Part shown: one piece after another, positions 49,746 to 58,732 of the stretch
How the letters are laid out: the number at the start of each line of letters is the position of its first letter
Position numbering within the stretch: the first letter of the stretch is position 1
Assembly (NCBI RefSeq): GCF_004765605.1
Contig: NZ_SRLC01000002.1
Span: forward strand, 682,001 to 746,000
Source of the DNA: Hymenobacter aquaticus
GTDB lineage: Bacteria > Bacteroidota > Bacteroidia > Cytophagales > Hymenobacteraceae
Length of the DNA stretch: 64,000 bases
Direction: 5' to 3'
The notes under the pieces: model-generated
Databases searched by the model: none
Told to the model about the DNA's origin: nothing
The model's input: the letters and a program-made list of their open reading frames with translations, nothing else
Translations under genes and position numbers: made by a program

Positions 49746-52466
49746 ATGCACGGCACGCTGGGGCCCGCCCCGGTGATTGATACGCCGCTGATGAAGCAGT
49801 ATTATCAGCTCAAAGAGCAGCACCCCGGCGCCTTGCTGCTGTTCCGCGTCGGCGACTTCTACGAAACCTTCGGCGAGGATGCCGTAACGGCCTCCCGCAT
49901 TCTAGACATCACCCTGACCAAGCGCGGGGCCGGTACCTCGTCGGAAACCCCGCTGGCCGGCTTTCCCCACCACGCCCTCGACAACTACCTGCCCAAGCTC
50001 GTGCGGGCCGGGCAGCGCGTGGCCATCTGCGACCAGCTCGAAGACCCCAAGCAGGCCAAGGGCCTCGTCAAGCGCGGTATTACCGAGCTGGTCACGCCGG
50101 GCGTTTCCTTTAATGACAACGTGCTGGAGCGCCGCTCCAACAACTACCTGGCCGCCGTGCATTTCGGCAAGCAGGAGTGCGGCATTGCCTTCCTCGACAT
50201 CAGCACCGGCGAATTCCTGGTGGCCCAGGGCGACCATGCCTACCTGGGCAAGCTGCTCCAGAATTTCTCCCCGGCCGAGGTCTTGTTCTGCAAAAAGAGC
50301 CGCTCGGAGTTTGAGCAGCACTACGGCCCGGATTATTGCCACTACGCCCTCGATGAATGGGTTTTTGGCGCCGACTACACCTACGAAACCCTCACCCGCC
50401 ACTTCAACACGGCCTCACTCAAGGGCTTCGGCATCGACGGGCTGCGGGAGGGCATTACGGCCGCCGGCTGCATCATGCACTACCTGGCCGAAACCAAGCA
50501 CACCGACATCGGCCACATTGCCAGCATCGGGCGCCTGGAGGAAGACAAGTACGTGTGGCTCGACCGGTTCACCGTCCGCAACCTGGAGCTGGTCCACGCC
50601 CAGCACCCCGGCGGCGTGCCCCTGATTGACATTCTGGACCAGACCGTGACGCCCATGGGCGCCCGCCTGCTGCGCAAGTGGGTGGTGCTGCCCCTCAAGG
50701 AGCCCGCCCAGATTCAGCGCCGCCTCGACACGGTGGAAGGCTTGCTCGACAACCCCGAATTGCTGGGCGAGCTGGTGCAGCACCTCAAGCAGATCAACGA
50801 CCTGGAGCGCCTGATTTCCAAAGTCGCCGTGCGCCGCATCAACCCCCGGGAGCTGCTCCAGCTCAGCCGCGCGCTGGACGCCGTGGGCCCGATTCGGGTG
50901 CTGCTGGCCGGCTCGGGCATGCGGGCCTTGCAGAAATTAGCCGACCAGCTCAACGCCTGCGAGACGCTACGGGAGGAAATCAAGGCCAAAATCCGGCCCG
51001 ACGCGCCCATTCTCACCAACCAGGGCAATGTGCTCAACGAGGGCATTGATGCGGAGCTGGATGAGCTGCGCAGCATTGCTTTTTCGGGCAAGGACTATCT
51101 GTTTCAGCTCCAGCAGCGCGAAATCCAGAACACCGGCATTTCGTCGCTGAAAGTGGCTTACAACAAGGTATTCGGCTACTATCTGGAAGTCACCAACTCG
51201 CACAAGGATAAGGTGCCGGCCACCTGGATTCGGAAGCAGACCCTGGTGAATGCCGAGCGGTACATCACCGAGGAGCTGAAAACCTACGAGGAGAAGATTC
51301 TGCACGCCGAGGAGCGCCTGTTCGTCATCGAGCAGAACCTTTACAACGAGCTGGTGTTGTCGGCCATGGACTTCGTGCCCCAGATTCAGCAGAACGCCCG
51401 GGCCATCGGCATCATCGACTGCTTGGCCTCGTTTGCCGCCACGGCCCGGCAGCAGCGCTACGTGAAGCCCGTGGTCAACGACTCGACGCTGCTCGACATT
51501 CGGGCCGGCCGCCACCCGGTTATCGAGCGGCAGCTGCCGCCCGGCGAAGCCTACATTCCCAACGATATCCGCCTCGACCAGGACGAGCAGCAGATTGTGG
51601 TCATCACCGGGCCCAACATGGCCGGTAAGTCGGCCTTGCTGCGCCAGACGGCCCTCATCGTGCTCCTGGCCCAGATCGGCTCCTTCGTGCCCGCCGACGC
51701 GGCCACCATCGGCGTCATCGACAAGATTTTCACCCGGGTGGGCGCTTCCGATAACCTGAGCAAGGGTGAAAGCACCTTTATGGTGGAGATGACCGAAACG
51801 GCCAGCATCCTGAACAACCTCTCGGACCGCAGCCTGGTGCTGATGGACGAAATCGGGCGCGGCACCAGCACCTACGACGGTATCAGCATTGCCTGGGCCA
51901 TCGTCGAGCATTTGCACAACAACCCCAAGGCCCGGGCCAAGACGCTCTTCGCCACCCACTACCACGAGCTCAACCAGCTGGCCGACGACTGTCCGCGGGT
52001 GCGCAATTACAACGTGGCCGTGCGCGAGTCCGACGGCCGCATCCTGTTCATGCGCAAGCTCGTGGAAGGCGGCTCCGAGCACAGCTTCGGCATTCACGTG
52101 GCCCGCATGGCCGGCATGCCCACCGCCGTGGTGCTGCGCGCCAACGAAATCATGCACCACCTAGAGCAGGAGCGGGCTTCCACCGGCCTCGAAGAAGGCC
52201 CCACCGAGTTCGACGAAGTGCTGGCCGGCCTGGAAACCGCGCCTAAAAACGGCAAGGCCAGTCGGGGCCCGGTGGCCCAGCCGGCCGCCGCCGTCGCCTC
52301 GGCCCCGCGGCCGAGCTTGCAGCTCAGCATGTTCGAGCCCGCCGACCCGGTCTTGGAGCGCATCCGCGAGCAGCTCCAGCAGCTCGACGTCAACACGCTC
52401 ACGCCCATTGACGCCCTGCTAAAGCTGAACGAGCTGAAGCTGGCGTTGGGCGGGAAGGGCAAGTAA
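49746..52466 (+). CDS. mutS: DNA mismatch repair protein MutS
   Basis: About 906 residues. The mismatch-reading Phe-x-Glu motif is in FRVGDFYETFGEDA, the clamp/lever domains follow, and the ATPase has VITGPNMAGKSALLRQ (Walker A), STFMVEMTETASILNN, LVLMDEIGRGTSTYDGISIA (Walker B/signature) and TLFATHYHEL. A C-terminal dimerisation tail (LQLSMFEPADPVLERIREQL) ends the protein. It recognises mismatches and starts repair with MutL. A TTG at 49710 would add 12 residues; the ATG is preferred because the TTG lies in a possible -7-like sequence. Confidence 0.97.
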   Translation: MHGTLGPAPVIDTPLMKQYYQLKEQHPGALLLFRVGDFYETFGEDAVTASRILDITLTKRGAGTSSETPLAGFPHHALDNYLPKLVRAGQRVAICDQLEDPKQAKGLVKRGITELVTPGVSFNDNVLERRSNNYLAAVHFGKQECGIAFLDISTGEFLVAQGDHAYLGKLLQNFSPAEVLFCKKSRSEFEQHYGPDYCHYALDEWVFGADYTYETLTRHFNTASLKGFGIDGLREGITAAGCIMHYLAETKHTDIGHIASIGRLEEDKYVWLDRFTVRNLELVHAQHPGGVPLIDILDQTVTPMGARLLRKWVVLPLKEPAQIQRRLDTVEGLLDNPELLGELVQHLKQINDLERLISKVAVRRINPRELLQLSRALDAVGPIRVLLAGSGMRALQKLADQLNACETLREEIKAKIRPDAPILTNQGNVLNEGIDAELDELRSIAFSGKDYLFQLQQREIQNTGISSLKVAYNKVFGYYLEVTNSHKDKVPATWIRKQTLVNAERYITEELKTYEEKILHAEERLFVIEQNLYNELVLSAMDFVPQIQQNARAIGIIDCLASFAATARQQRYVKPVVNDSTLLDIRAGRHPVIERQLPPGEAYIPNDIRLDQDEQQIVVITGPNMAGKSALLRQTALIVLLAQIGSFVPADAATIGVIDKIFTRVGASDNLSKGESTFMVEMTETASILNNLSDRSLVLMDEIGRGTSTYDGISIAWAIVEHLHNNPKARAKTLFATHYHELNQLADDCPRVRNYNVAVRESDGRILFMRKLVEGGSEHSFGIHVARMAGMPTAVVLRANEIMHHLEQERASTGLEEGPTEFDEVLAGLETAPKNGKASRGPVAQPAAAVASAPRPSLQLSMFEPADPVLERIREQLQQLDVNTLTPIDALLKLNELKLALGGKGK

Positions 52467-52482
52467 ATGGGCGGTATGCGTA

Positions 52483-52519
52483 TTCAGGGAGAAAAATTGC
52501 TGAAATTTTTCTCCCTGAA
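52483..52519 (+). terminator. Hairpin terminator after mutS
   Basis: TTCAGGGAGAAAAATT (52483-52498) and its exact complement (52504-52519) form a 16-bp stem around GCTGA. Confidence 0.8.
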
Positions 52520-52576
52520 AATGAGCTAGAAAGGCCTTTTACAGTGAAATTTTAACGATTATTTTTGGGGTAGTAC

Positions 52577-52606
52577 TTGACTCCAAGCAAAACGGTAGTA
52601 CCTTTG
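52577..52606 (+). promoter_or_regulatory. Promoter of tRNA-Gly
   Basis: TTGA at 52577-52580 and TACCTTTG at 52599-52606 are spaced by 18 bases, close to the Bacteroidota TTTG/TAnnTTTG consensus, and lie 37 bases before the tRNA. Confidence 0.65.
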
Positions 52607-52643
52607 TCACATCAAAACGCCACTACGGCGCCAAAGATCAAAA

Positions 52644-52716
52644 GCGAGAGTAGCTCAGTTGGTAGAGCGCGACCTTGCCAAGGTCGAGGTCGCGAGTTCG
52701 AACCTCGTCTCCCGCT
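52644..52716 (+). tRNA. tRNA-Gly (anticodon GCC)
   Basis: 73 bases. D-stem GCTC/GAGC, anticodon stem CGACC/GGTCG with loop TTGCCAA (anticodon GCC), T-stem GCGAG/CTCGT with TTCGAAC. The acceptor stem GCGAGAG/CTCCCGC has an A-C mismatch at pair 4-69. The CCA end is not encoded. Followed at once by a terminator. Confidence 0.95.
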
Positions 52717-52717
52717 C

Positions 52718-52748
52718 AAAAAGGATGTTTCTTCGGAGGCATCCTTTT
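52718..52748 (+). terminator. Intrinsic terminator after tRNA-Gly
   Basis: AAAGGATGTTTC and GAGGCATCCTTT form a stem closed by a UUCG tetraloop, followed by a T run. It lies between the tRNA and the HNH gene. Confidence 0.88.
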
Positions 52749-52768
52749 TTTGTTTATTTTTCTTTGAC

Positions 52769-53281
52769 ATGGCTGCTATCCGTAAGTGCTTAAGTACCGA
52801 CGATGAGTTTCGGCAGGCCGTGGCCGAAAGCTTATCGGTGGCGCGGGTTTTGAACCGCATCGGACTGGTTCCGGCAGGAGGCAACTACAGGACGGTGCAT
52901 GCCCGCATAGCCCGGCTGGGACTTGATAAAAGCCACTTCACCGGCGCGGCGTGGAATGTGGGAAGCCGCTACCGGAACGTTAACAAGCCGGCTAATCTGG
53001 AGGCTTTGTTGGTTGAGGGGTCGAATTATCAGACCTTTAAGCTCAAAGCCCGGCTCATCGCCGAGGGCCGGTTTGTGCGAAGCTGTTCCGCTTGTAAGCT
53101 CACTCATTGGCAAGAGCAGCTGATTCCTCTGGAGCTTGACCACGTTAATGGAATCAACAATGATAATAGAATTGAGAATTTGCGCTTACTTTGCCCTAAC
53201 TGTCACGCCTTAACCGAAACATACCGGGGCAAGAATCAGAAACGCGCCAGAGTGGTGGAACGGTATACACGAAGGTCTTAA
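52769..53281 (+). CDS. HNH endonuclease lodged between two tRNA genes
   Basis: 170 residues from the ATG at 52769. The N-terminal ~60 residues are helical and HTH-like (DDEFRQAVAESLSVARVLNR, then YRTVHARIARLGLDKSHFTG). The HNH core has zinc-type Cys pairs C106/C109 and C142/C145 and the motif LELDHVNGINNDNRIENLRL with His125, Asn137 and His146. Similar proteins occur in phages and as stand-alone homing-type nucleases. The last 12 codons (residues 160-170 and the stop) overlap the 5' half of tRNA-Leu; the TAA stop at 53279-53281 is the anticodon. AT-leaning codon use toward the 3' end suggests transfer. Confidence 0.92.
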   Translation: MAAIRKCLSTDDEFRQAVAESLSVARVLNRIGLVPAGGNYRTVHARIARLGLDKSHFTGAAWNVGSRYRNVNKPANLEALLVEGSNYQTFKLKARLIAEGRFVRSCSACKLTHWQEQLIPLELDHVNGINNDNRIENLRLLCPNCHALTETYRGKNQKRARVVERYTRRS

Positions 53282-53328
53282 ACACCTTTGCCTTCAGTGG
53301 CTTACGGGTTCGAGTCCCGTCTCTGGTA
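53246..53328 (+). tRNA. tRNA-Leu (anticodon UAA)
   Basis: 83 bases. Acceptor GCCAGAG/CTCTGGT (with a G-T pair at the end), anticodon stem AAGGT/ACCTT with loop CTTAAAC (anticodon TAA at 53279-53281), a long class II variable arm (GCC/GGC), T-stem ACGGG/CCCGT with TTCGAGT, discriminator A. CCA not encoded. Its 5' half is also the 3' end of the HNH gene. Its promoter must lie within or before the HNH gene, unless there is read-through from tRNA-Gly. Confidence 0.95.
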
Positions 53329-53330
53329 CT

Positions 53331-53369
53331 AAAAAAAGCCTCTCTGTATGCTGCAGAGAGGCTTTTTTT
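53331..53369 (+). terminator. Intrinsic terminator after tRNA-Leu
   Basis: AAAAAAAGCCTCTCTG and CAGAGAGGCTTTTTTT form a 16-bp stem. Confidence 0.9.
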
Positions 53370-53510
53370 GTTGTCTGCAAGCTGGGGTTGAAGGCGTTAT
53401 ACACTGCCAGGGCGAGTGTGACAGGTCGTCAATGGATACCAACGCGCCACGGCCAGCGTTTAGGAATTGCCGCGTAGCTGAAATTAGCGCGGTTCCGGCT
53501 TACTTTGACT

Positions 53511-55901
53511 ATGTCCTCTTACTCTCTGCTGCGGGTTCTGGTATCGGCTTTTTGCCTGTTGGGCGGCACCATTAGGGCGCACGGTCAGGCAAGCTTGCCG
53601 GGGCGGCCTCCGCAGGCCCTGTTACGGGCCAGCCTGCAGCGTGCCATTACGATGACTGGCGTGTGCGGCAATAGCTACGATGAGGACCAGCGGGTCCGGG
53701 ATATTCAGGACCTCGACTCGATACAGGCCCGGTTTATCGGGCGGGCGACGGGCTGGTGGAACACTACCTACGACACGCGGGAGGACTCCCTGCACTTTGC
53801 CCGCACGTACTACAATACCCACCGGATTCAGGCTGCTGATTCGCTGGCAATTGTGCAGGGCGCCGTGTTCGAGTACATCCGCGACCGGGGCGCGACGACC
53901 AGCAACGCTGACCGGATCCGGATTCCGGGCTGGGTGCTGCAGGCCTGGGGACAGAAGGCCGATACGGTACGCTACTTCGTGAGTGCTAATATTGCCTACG
54001 CCCCCGGCGACACGCTCGACCCCATCGTGCACGACACGGCCCAGCCTTTCGAAGTGCCCGACGTAACCCGGCTCGAAGCCCGTATGTGGCTCTACTACCG
54101 GGCCTGTAGCTACCTGGCCGCCGATATTGAGGCGCTGCACATGGGCCAGATGCGGCTGATAGCCAACAAGGACCGCTACAACGACTACGCCGCCACCCGG
54201 GAGCTGTTCGACCAGATTCGCCGCTTCGCCCAGTACGGAGCGCCCGGCTTCGTGCAGCCCAATGGCCGGCAGGGAGCCCGGCGGCAGTGGGTGGCGCTCG
54301 ACTGCCACTCCAAGCGCCTGCTCAAATCCCAGGGCCAGGATCTGTTCGACTTCTACTCGATACCCATCAGAGCAGTGAAGCTGTACACCAATGCCAACAC
54401 CAAGGGCTTTTACGCCTCCGGGGTGTATGGCACCGAGCTGCTGGTCAATACGTGTCAGGAGGAGAACGGCGGTGTTTTTCAGGCCCACGAAAGCCCCGGC
54501 CTGTTTCTGGTGGAGTTTGATAACAGCCGCAGCCTGAGCGTAGCCCCTGATATCGGGACGCAGCACACGATGTGGGGCTGGGACGAAATAAGCTGGTTTG
54601 GGCAACAGCCGGCCGCTTACCGGGCCGACTGGCTACGCTACGCCCACAACTGGCTGGCCTGCAACGATACCGATGTGTTTCTGCAGATGCCCGGGCTGCG
54701 GGAGCAGTCAATTGTAGACCGTAGCAACCGGGAAGTCAAGACGCTGTACCGGTTCAGCGACACCCGGCTGGAAAAGCGGCGCATTCGCGAAATCTGGGAC
54801 GGGGTGTACGACAACTGGGTGCCTGCCTATGCCGTGCCCGGTGCGGCCACAGCCGGTAGCGTGGCTATCGAAACCGACGGAGTCATCTATTGGGTCGATT
54901 CGACGTCGCACGCTATTGTCGGGGCCCGCTGGGATGCTACGGCCCGGGTGCCGGCCTGGGCGCCCTTTCGCGTGGGCGAAGTGGCCAATGCCGCCGGCGA
55001 CCTGCGCTTTGAGGTCGCCGGCACCTTGTTTTATCGCACCCTCGACAATCATATCGAATATTATGAGTACGAAGCTGATGCACAGCGTTGGGTGCATTAC
55101 ACCACCAACGGCCCGGCTGATGTCGGCGGGAATCTGACGTTTGCAGGCGCCGGCCCGTTTCTGAACCGCCGCACCTATCCCACCATCTTCTACCGCAGCC
55201 TGACGGGCCGCCTGGAATACCTGCAATACGTGGACAGCACCGCCAGCTGGACCCACCAGGCCGTGCGCCGCGTCCGGGTAGATAACACGGCTGGTGCCAT
55301 CGTGTGCCCTACTCCCGGGCTGGTAGCCTGCATTTCGGGCAGCGACATCAAAGTGTTTCGCCGCAATGGCCCGCGCTGGCAAAACGTGTCGCCGTGGGAC
55401 GGCAAAAACGACGTGCGCAGCGACCTGAACTGGTCTAATTTCGCGGAAGATACCGAGCCGAACGGCACCATCGGCCGCTTCTACTACTGCTCTTTCACGA
55501 ACGACATCGGCACGACCCGCTACGACTACGCCTCGGGCAAGTGGGATGATGGCGGCTTCAGCTACGTGGGCGTGCGCAACGCGGCCGGCGACATCACCTT
55601 TAAAGACGCTTCGGAGATGCTCTACCGTACCACCGATAAGCGAATCGGCTCTATCCGCTGGGGCTGTCCGCAGGGCCCGGCCGGCCGCCCGGGTTGGATT
55701 CAGTCGGAGTACGTGGGCGTGCAGGACTGCTACCGCGGCCTCGTGCGGCAGCGCGACAACAGCCTGTTTTACATCGGAGCCCAAAACACGGTGCGCTACC
55801 TGACCTGGGAGGGGCTCAAATGCACTCCGCCCGCCAATGCCCTCGGCCTGCGGCAACTTTCGGGGGATGCTGCGGAGAGCAAGCTGGGTTCGGCGGAATA
55901 G
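53511..55901 (+). CDS. Secreted protein with C-terminal lectin-like (PLL/tectonin-type) beta-propeller
   Basis: About 796 residues from the ATG at 53511, with a signal peptide ending RAHGQ. Residues ~30-420 form a domain I do not recognise, rich in Trp and Tyr (ATGWWNTTYDTREDSLHFAR). From ~430 on there are six or seven repeats of about 50 residues, each with the pattern NAAGDLRFEVAGTLFYRTLD or GDITFKDASEMLYRTTDKRI, as in PLL-type or tectonin-like sugar-binding propellers. A surface or secreted sugar-binding protein with an attached, possibly enzymatic, domain is likely. No type IX sorting domain is visible. A TACTTTG box just precedes the start codon. Confidence 0.8.
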   Translation: MSSYSLLRVLVSAFCLLGGTIRAHGQASLPGRPPQALLRASLQRAITMTGVCGNSYDEDQRVRDIQDLDSIQARFIGRATGWWNTTYDTREDSLHFARTYYNTHRIQAADSLAIVQGAVFEYIRDRGATTSNADRIRIPGWVLQAWGQKADTVRYFVSANIAYAPGDTLDPIVHDTAQPFEVPDVTRLEARMWLYYRACSYLAADIEALHMGQMRLIANKDRYNDYAATRELFDQIRRFAQYGAPGFVQPNGRQGARRQWVALDCHSKRLLKSQGQDLFDFYSIPIRAVKLYTNANTKGFYASGVYGTELLVNTCQEENGGVFQAHESPGLFLVEFDNSRSLSVAPDIGTQHTMWGWDEISWFGQQPAAYRADWLRYAHNWLACNDTDVFLQMPGLREQSIVDRSNREVKTLYRFSDTRLEKRRIREIWDGVYDNWVPAYAVPGAATAGSVAIETDGVIYWVDSTSHAIVGARWDATARVPAWAPFRVGEVANAAGDLRFEVAGTLFYRTLDNHIEYYEYEADAQRWVHYTTNGPADVGGNLTFAGAGPFLNRRTYPTIFYRSLTGRLEYLQYVDSTASWTHQAVRRVRVDNTAGAIVCPTPGLVACISGSDIKVFRRNGPRWQNVSPWDGKNDVRSDLNWSNFAEDTEPNGTIGRFYYCSFTNDIGTTRYDYASGKWDDGGFSYVGVRNAAGDITFKDASEMLYRTTDKRIGSIRWGCPQGPAGRPGWIQSEYVGVQDCYRGLVRQRDNSLFYIGAQNTVRYLTWEGLKCTPPANALGLRQLSGDAAESKLGSAE

Positions 55902-55975
55902 CCGGCCGCCCGTATACCGCGCAGAGTATCGGACTGCTACCCAAGCCCGGCGCCACACGTTTCATCACCTTGCCC

Positions 55976-56374
55976 ATGAGCCAGCACCTGCTCTACGAAA
56001 CCCCGCAGATCCGGATTTGCTACGACGAGCCGGCCGGCTGGCTGCATTCCGAGTGGATCGGCAACCAGGACTACGAGTCGGTGCGCCTGGGGGCAACCCG
56101 GATGCTGGAGTGCCTGACGCAGTACCAATGCCGCAAGGTGCTCAACGACAACACGCGCGTGACCAGCATCTGGGCCGACGCGGCGCAGTGGGGCGGCACG
56201 GAGTGGTTTCCGGCCATGCGCGCCGCCGGCTGCGAGTATTTTGCCTGGGTGTATTCGCCCAACGTGTACAGCCGCCTCTCCACCGACCTGACGCTGCAGT
56301 ACACGGCGGCCGGCATCATCATCCTGACCTTCGACGACATCAACACCGCCCAGCTGTGGCTGCAGCAGATGTAG
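55976..56374 (+). CDS. Hypothetical cytoplasmic protein, STAS-like domain possible
   Basis: 132 residues from the ATG at 55976. It begins LYETPQIRICYDEPAGWLHS and has alternating strands and helices (RKVLNDNTRVTSIWADAAQW, then EYFAWVYSPNVYSRLSTDLT and IIILTFDDINTAQLWLQ). The layout resembles small SpoIIAA/STAS-type proteins of Bacteroidota, but I cannot confirm it. No signal, no membrane part. 74 bases after the lectin-propeller gene and convergent with the XrtX pair. Confidence 0.75.
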   Translation: MSQHLLYETPQIRICYDEPAGWLHSEWIGNQDYESVRLGATRMLECLTQYQCRKVLNDNTRVTSIWADAAQWGGTEWFPAMRAAGCEYFAWVYSPNVYSRLSTDLTLQYTAAGIIILTFDDINTAQLWLQQM

Positions 56375-56376
56375 GG

Positions 56377-56895
56377 CTAGGAGGGGCGCGGTGGCGCCAG
56401 CGGCACGTACCAACGCAGCAGCGGAATAAAAATGATAACCGGCAAGGGCGACACGATGAAGTCGATGAGGCGGCGCCCGAGCTGGTAGGCCCAGCTGGCG
56501 TCGCCGAGCAGCTTCCCGCCCAGCAGCAGCACGGCGCAGGCCCCAAACACGGCCGCGTAGAGGGCCAGCACCACCCGCATCCGGGCCGCGTCGAACAGCA
56601 CGGCCGTGAGCAGCACCAGGCAGGCCCCGGTGTAGAGCAGGGCATAAGACGCCACGGCCGGCAGGCTGCGCGTCGTGACCAGGCCGCTGACGCCCTGCTG
56701 CAAAGCGGCGGCCCGCTCGGCCAGGCCCAGGGCCAGAAACAGCTTCTGCCAGCCCAGCGTGAGCAGACTGAAAACCGGCTCTGCGTTCAGACCCACCAGA
56801 AAGAGCCCGGCTACCAGCAGCGCGGCTACCGTAGCGCGCAGGGCCAGCACCAGCGGGCGGCGCCGGGCGGCGGGCTTCGTGAGAGAAGTCAGCAT
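56377..56895 (-). CDS. XrtX-associated membrane protein
   Basis: 172 residues with four hydrophobic segments (about 18-38, 82-102, 108-130 and 140-160), read directly after the exosortase gene with a two-base gap. Position, size and topology fit the membrane partner that accompanies XrtX exosortases in Hymenobacter. The sequence shows a basic N-terminus (LTKPAARRRPLVLALRATVA) and a C-terminal SPLPVIIFIPLLRWYVPL. Its role in protein sorting is not known. Confidence 0.8.
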   Translation of the reverse strand: MLTSLTKPAARRRPLVLALRATVAALLVAGLFLVGLNAEPVFSLLTLGWQKLFLALGLAERAAALQQGVSGLVTTRSLPAVASYALLYTGACLVLLTAVLFDAARMRVVLALYAAVFGACAVLLLGGKLLGDASWAYQLGRRLIDFIVSPLPVIIFIPLLRWYVPLAPPRPS

Positions 56896-56897
56896 GG

Positions 56898-57440
56898 CTA
56901 GGCGCGCAGGGCTTCGGCGGCCGGGCCGGCCAGGCGGCGGGCCCACAGCATCCAGAGCAGGAAAATAAACCCGTACACGACGAAGGTAAACGTGTAGTGG
57001 TGGTTGAATTCCACGGTATCGGCCGAGTAGAGGTGGTTGAGGGCCAGGGCGGCGATGCGCACGACGTTGATGCCGTAAATCACGACCATGCCCAGGGGAA
57101 TAAACCACAGCTTGCGCTGCCAGGGCCCCGGAAAAGCCAGCACGAAGCCCGCAAACAGGGCGTAGAGCACCAACCCGTTGCACGGGTGCCCCACGTGCAC
57201 TACCGGCTGGCTGTTGAGCAGCAGCAGGTAGGGGTCGAGGCCGTGCACGCTGGTATCGAAGCCGGCTACCCGCAGGGCCGCGGCGCTGGCGGCGGTGATG
57301 TTGGCCGAGAGAAACTCGTCCAGGCGGCCGTCGGGGGCCAGGCCCCGCTCGTAGCCGAAGAACCACAGCGCGTAGAAGCCCAGGGCCAGCAGCAGAAAGC
57401 GCCGCAGCGCCACGGGTAATGAAGAGAAGACAGCAGGCAT
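56898..57440 (-). CDS. xrtX: Exosortase, XrtX type
   Basis: 180 residues from the ATG at 57440. The exosortase catalytic residues are seen: Cys in VGHPCNGLVLYALFAGF, Arg in YGINVVRIAALALNHLYS and His in FNHHYTFTFVVYGFIFLLW. About five membrane segments. Exosortases are membrane transpeptidases that process proteins with a C-terminal sorting tail. Followed by its partner gene in an operon. No PEP-CTERM-like target gene could be recognised in this window. The subtype X label comes from resemblance to Hymenobacter forms and the neighbouring gene. Confidence 0.88.
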   Translation of the reverse strand: MPAVFSSLPVALRRFLLLALGFYALWFFGYERGLAPDGRLDEFLSANITAASAAALRVAGFDTSVHGLDPYLLLLNSQPVVHVGHPCNGLVLYALFAGFVLAFPGPWQRKLWFIPLGMVVIYGINVVRIAALALNHLYSADTVEFNHHYTFTFVVYGFIFLLWMLWARRLAGPAAEALRA

Positions 57441-57603
57441 CAGCGGGCCACGAAAAATAAGATAAACAGCCAACGAATATACCGGATATCCCCTAATGCG
57501 GCACTACCGACGCGGCGGCTACCGGGGCGCGGCCGGGCTGCAAGGGGCGAGTTGGTCAGCCGGGTTTTACTACCTTTAACATCAGCTACTTTACCCCCGC
57601 CGT

Positions 57604-58602
<999 letters not shown>

Positions 58603-58632
58603 AGCGGCTTGAATCGTAGCGTTGTCAATAAT

Positions 58633-58663
58633 AAGGCCCGCTTACCGAGAGTAAGCGGGCCTT
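58633..58663. terminator. Hairpin terminator between MoxR and the type IX-secreted protein gene
   Basis: AAGGCCCGCTTAC (58633-58645) pairs with GTAAGCGGGCCTT (58651-58663). Confidence 0.7.
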
Positions 58664-58732
58664 GCTGATAGTACGCCGCTTTGGAAGTAGCGGCGGCGCA
58701 GAATGCAGTAAGCTAATGAATCAAGAAGTAAG

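Noticed and set aside
55976-56374. Assigning the 132-residue protein firmly to STAS
   Set aside because: Only the overall strand-helix rhythm fits; no phosphorylation-site motif is recognisable.
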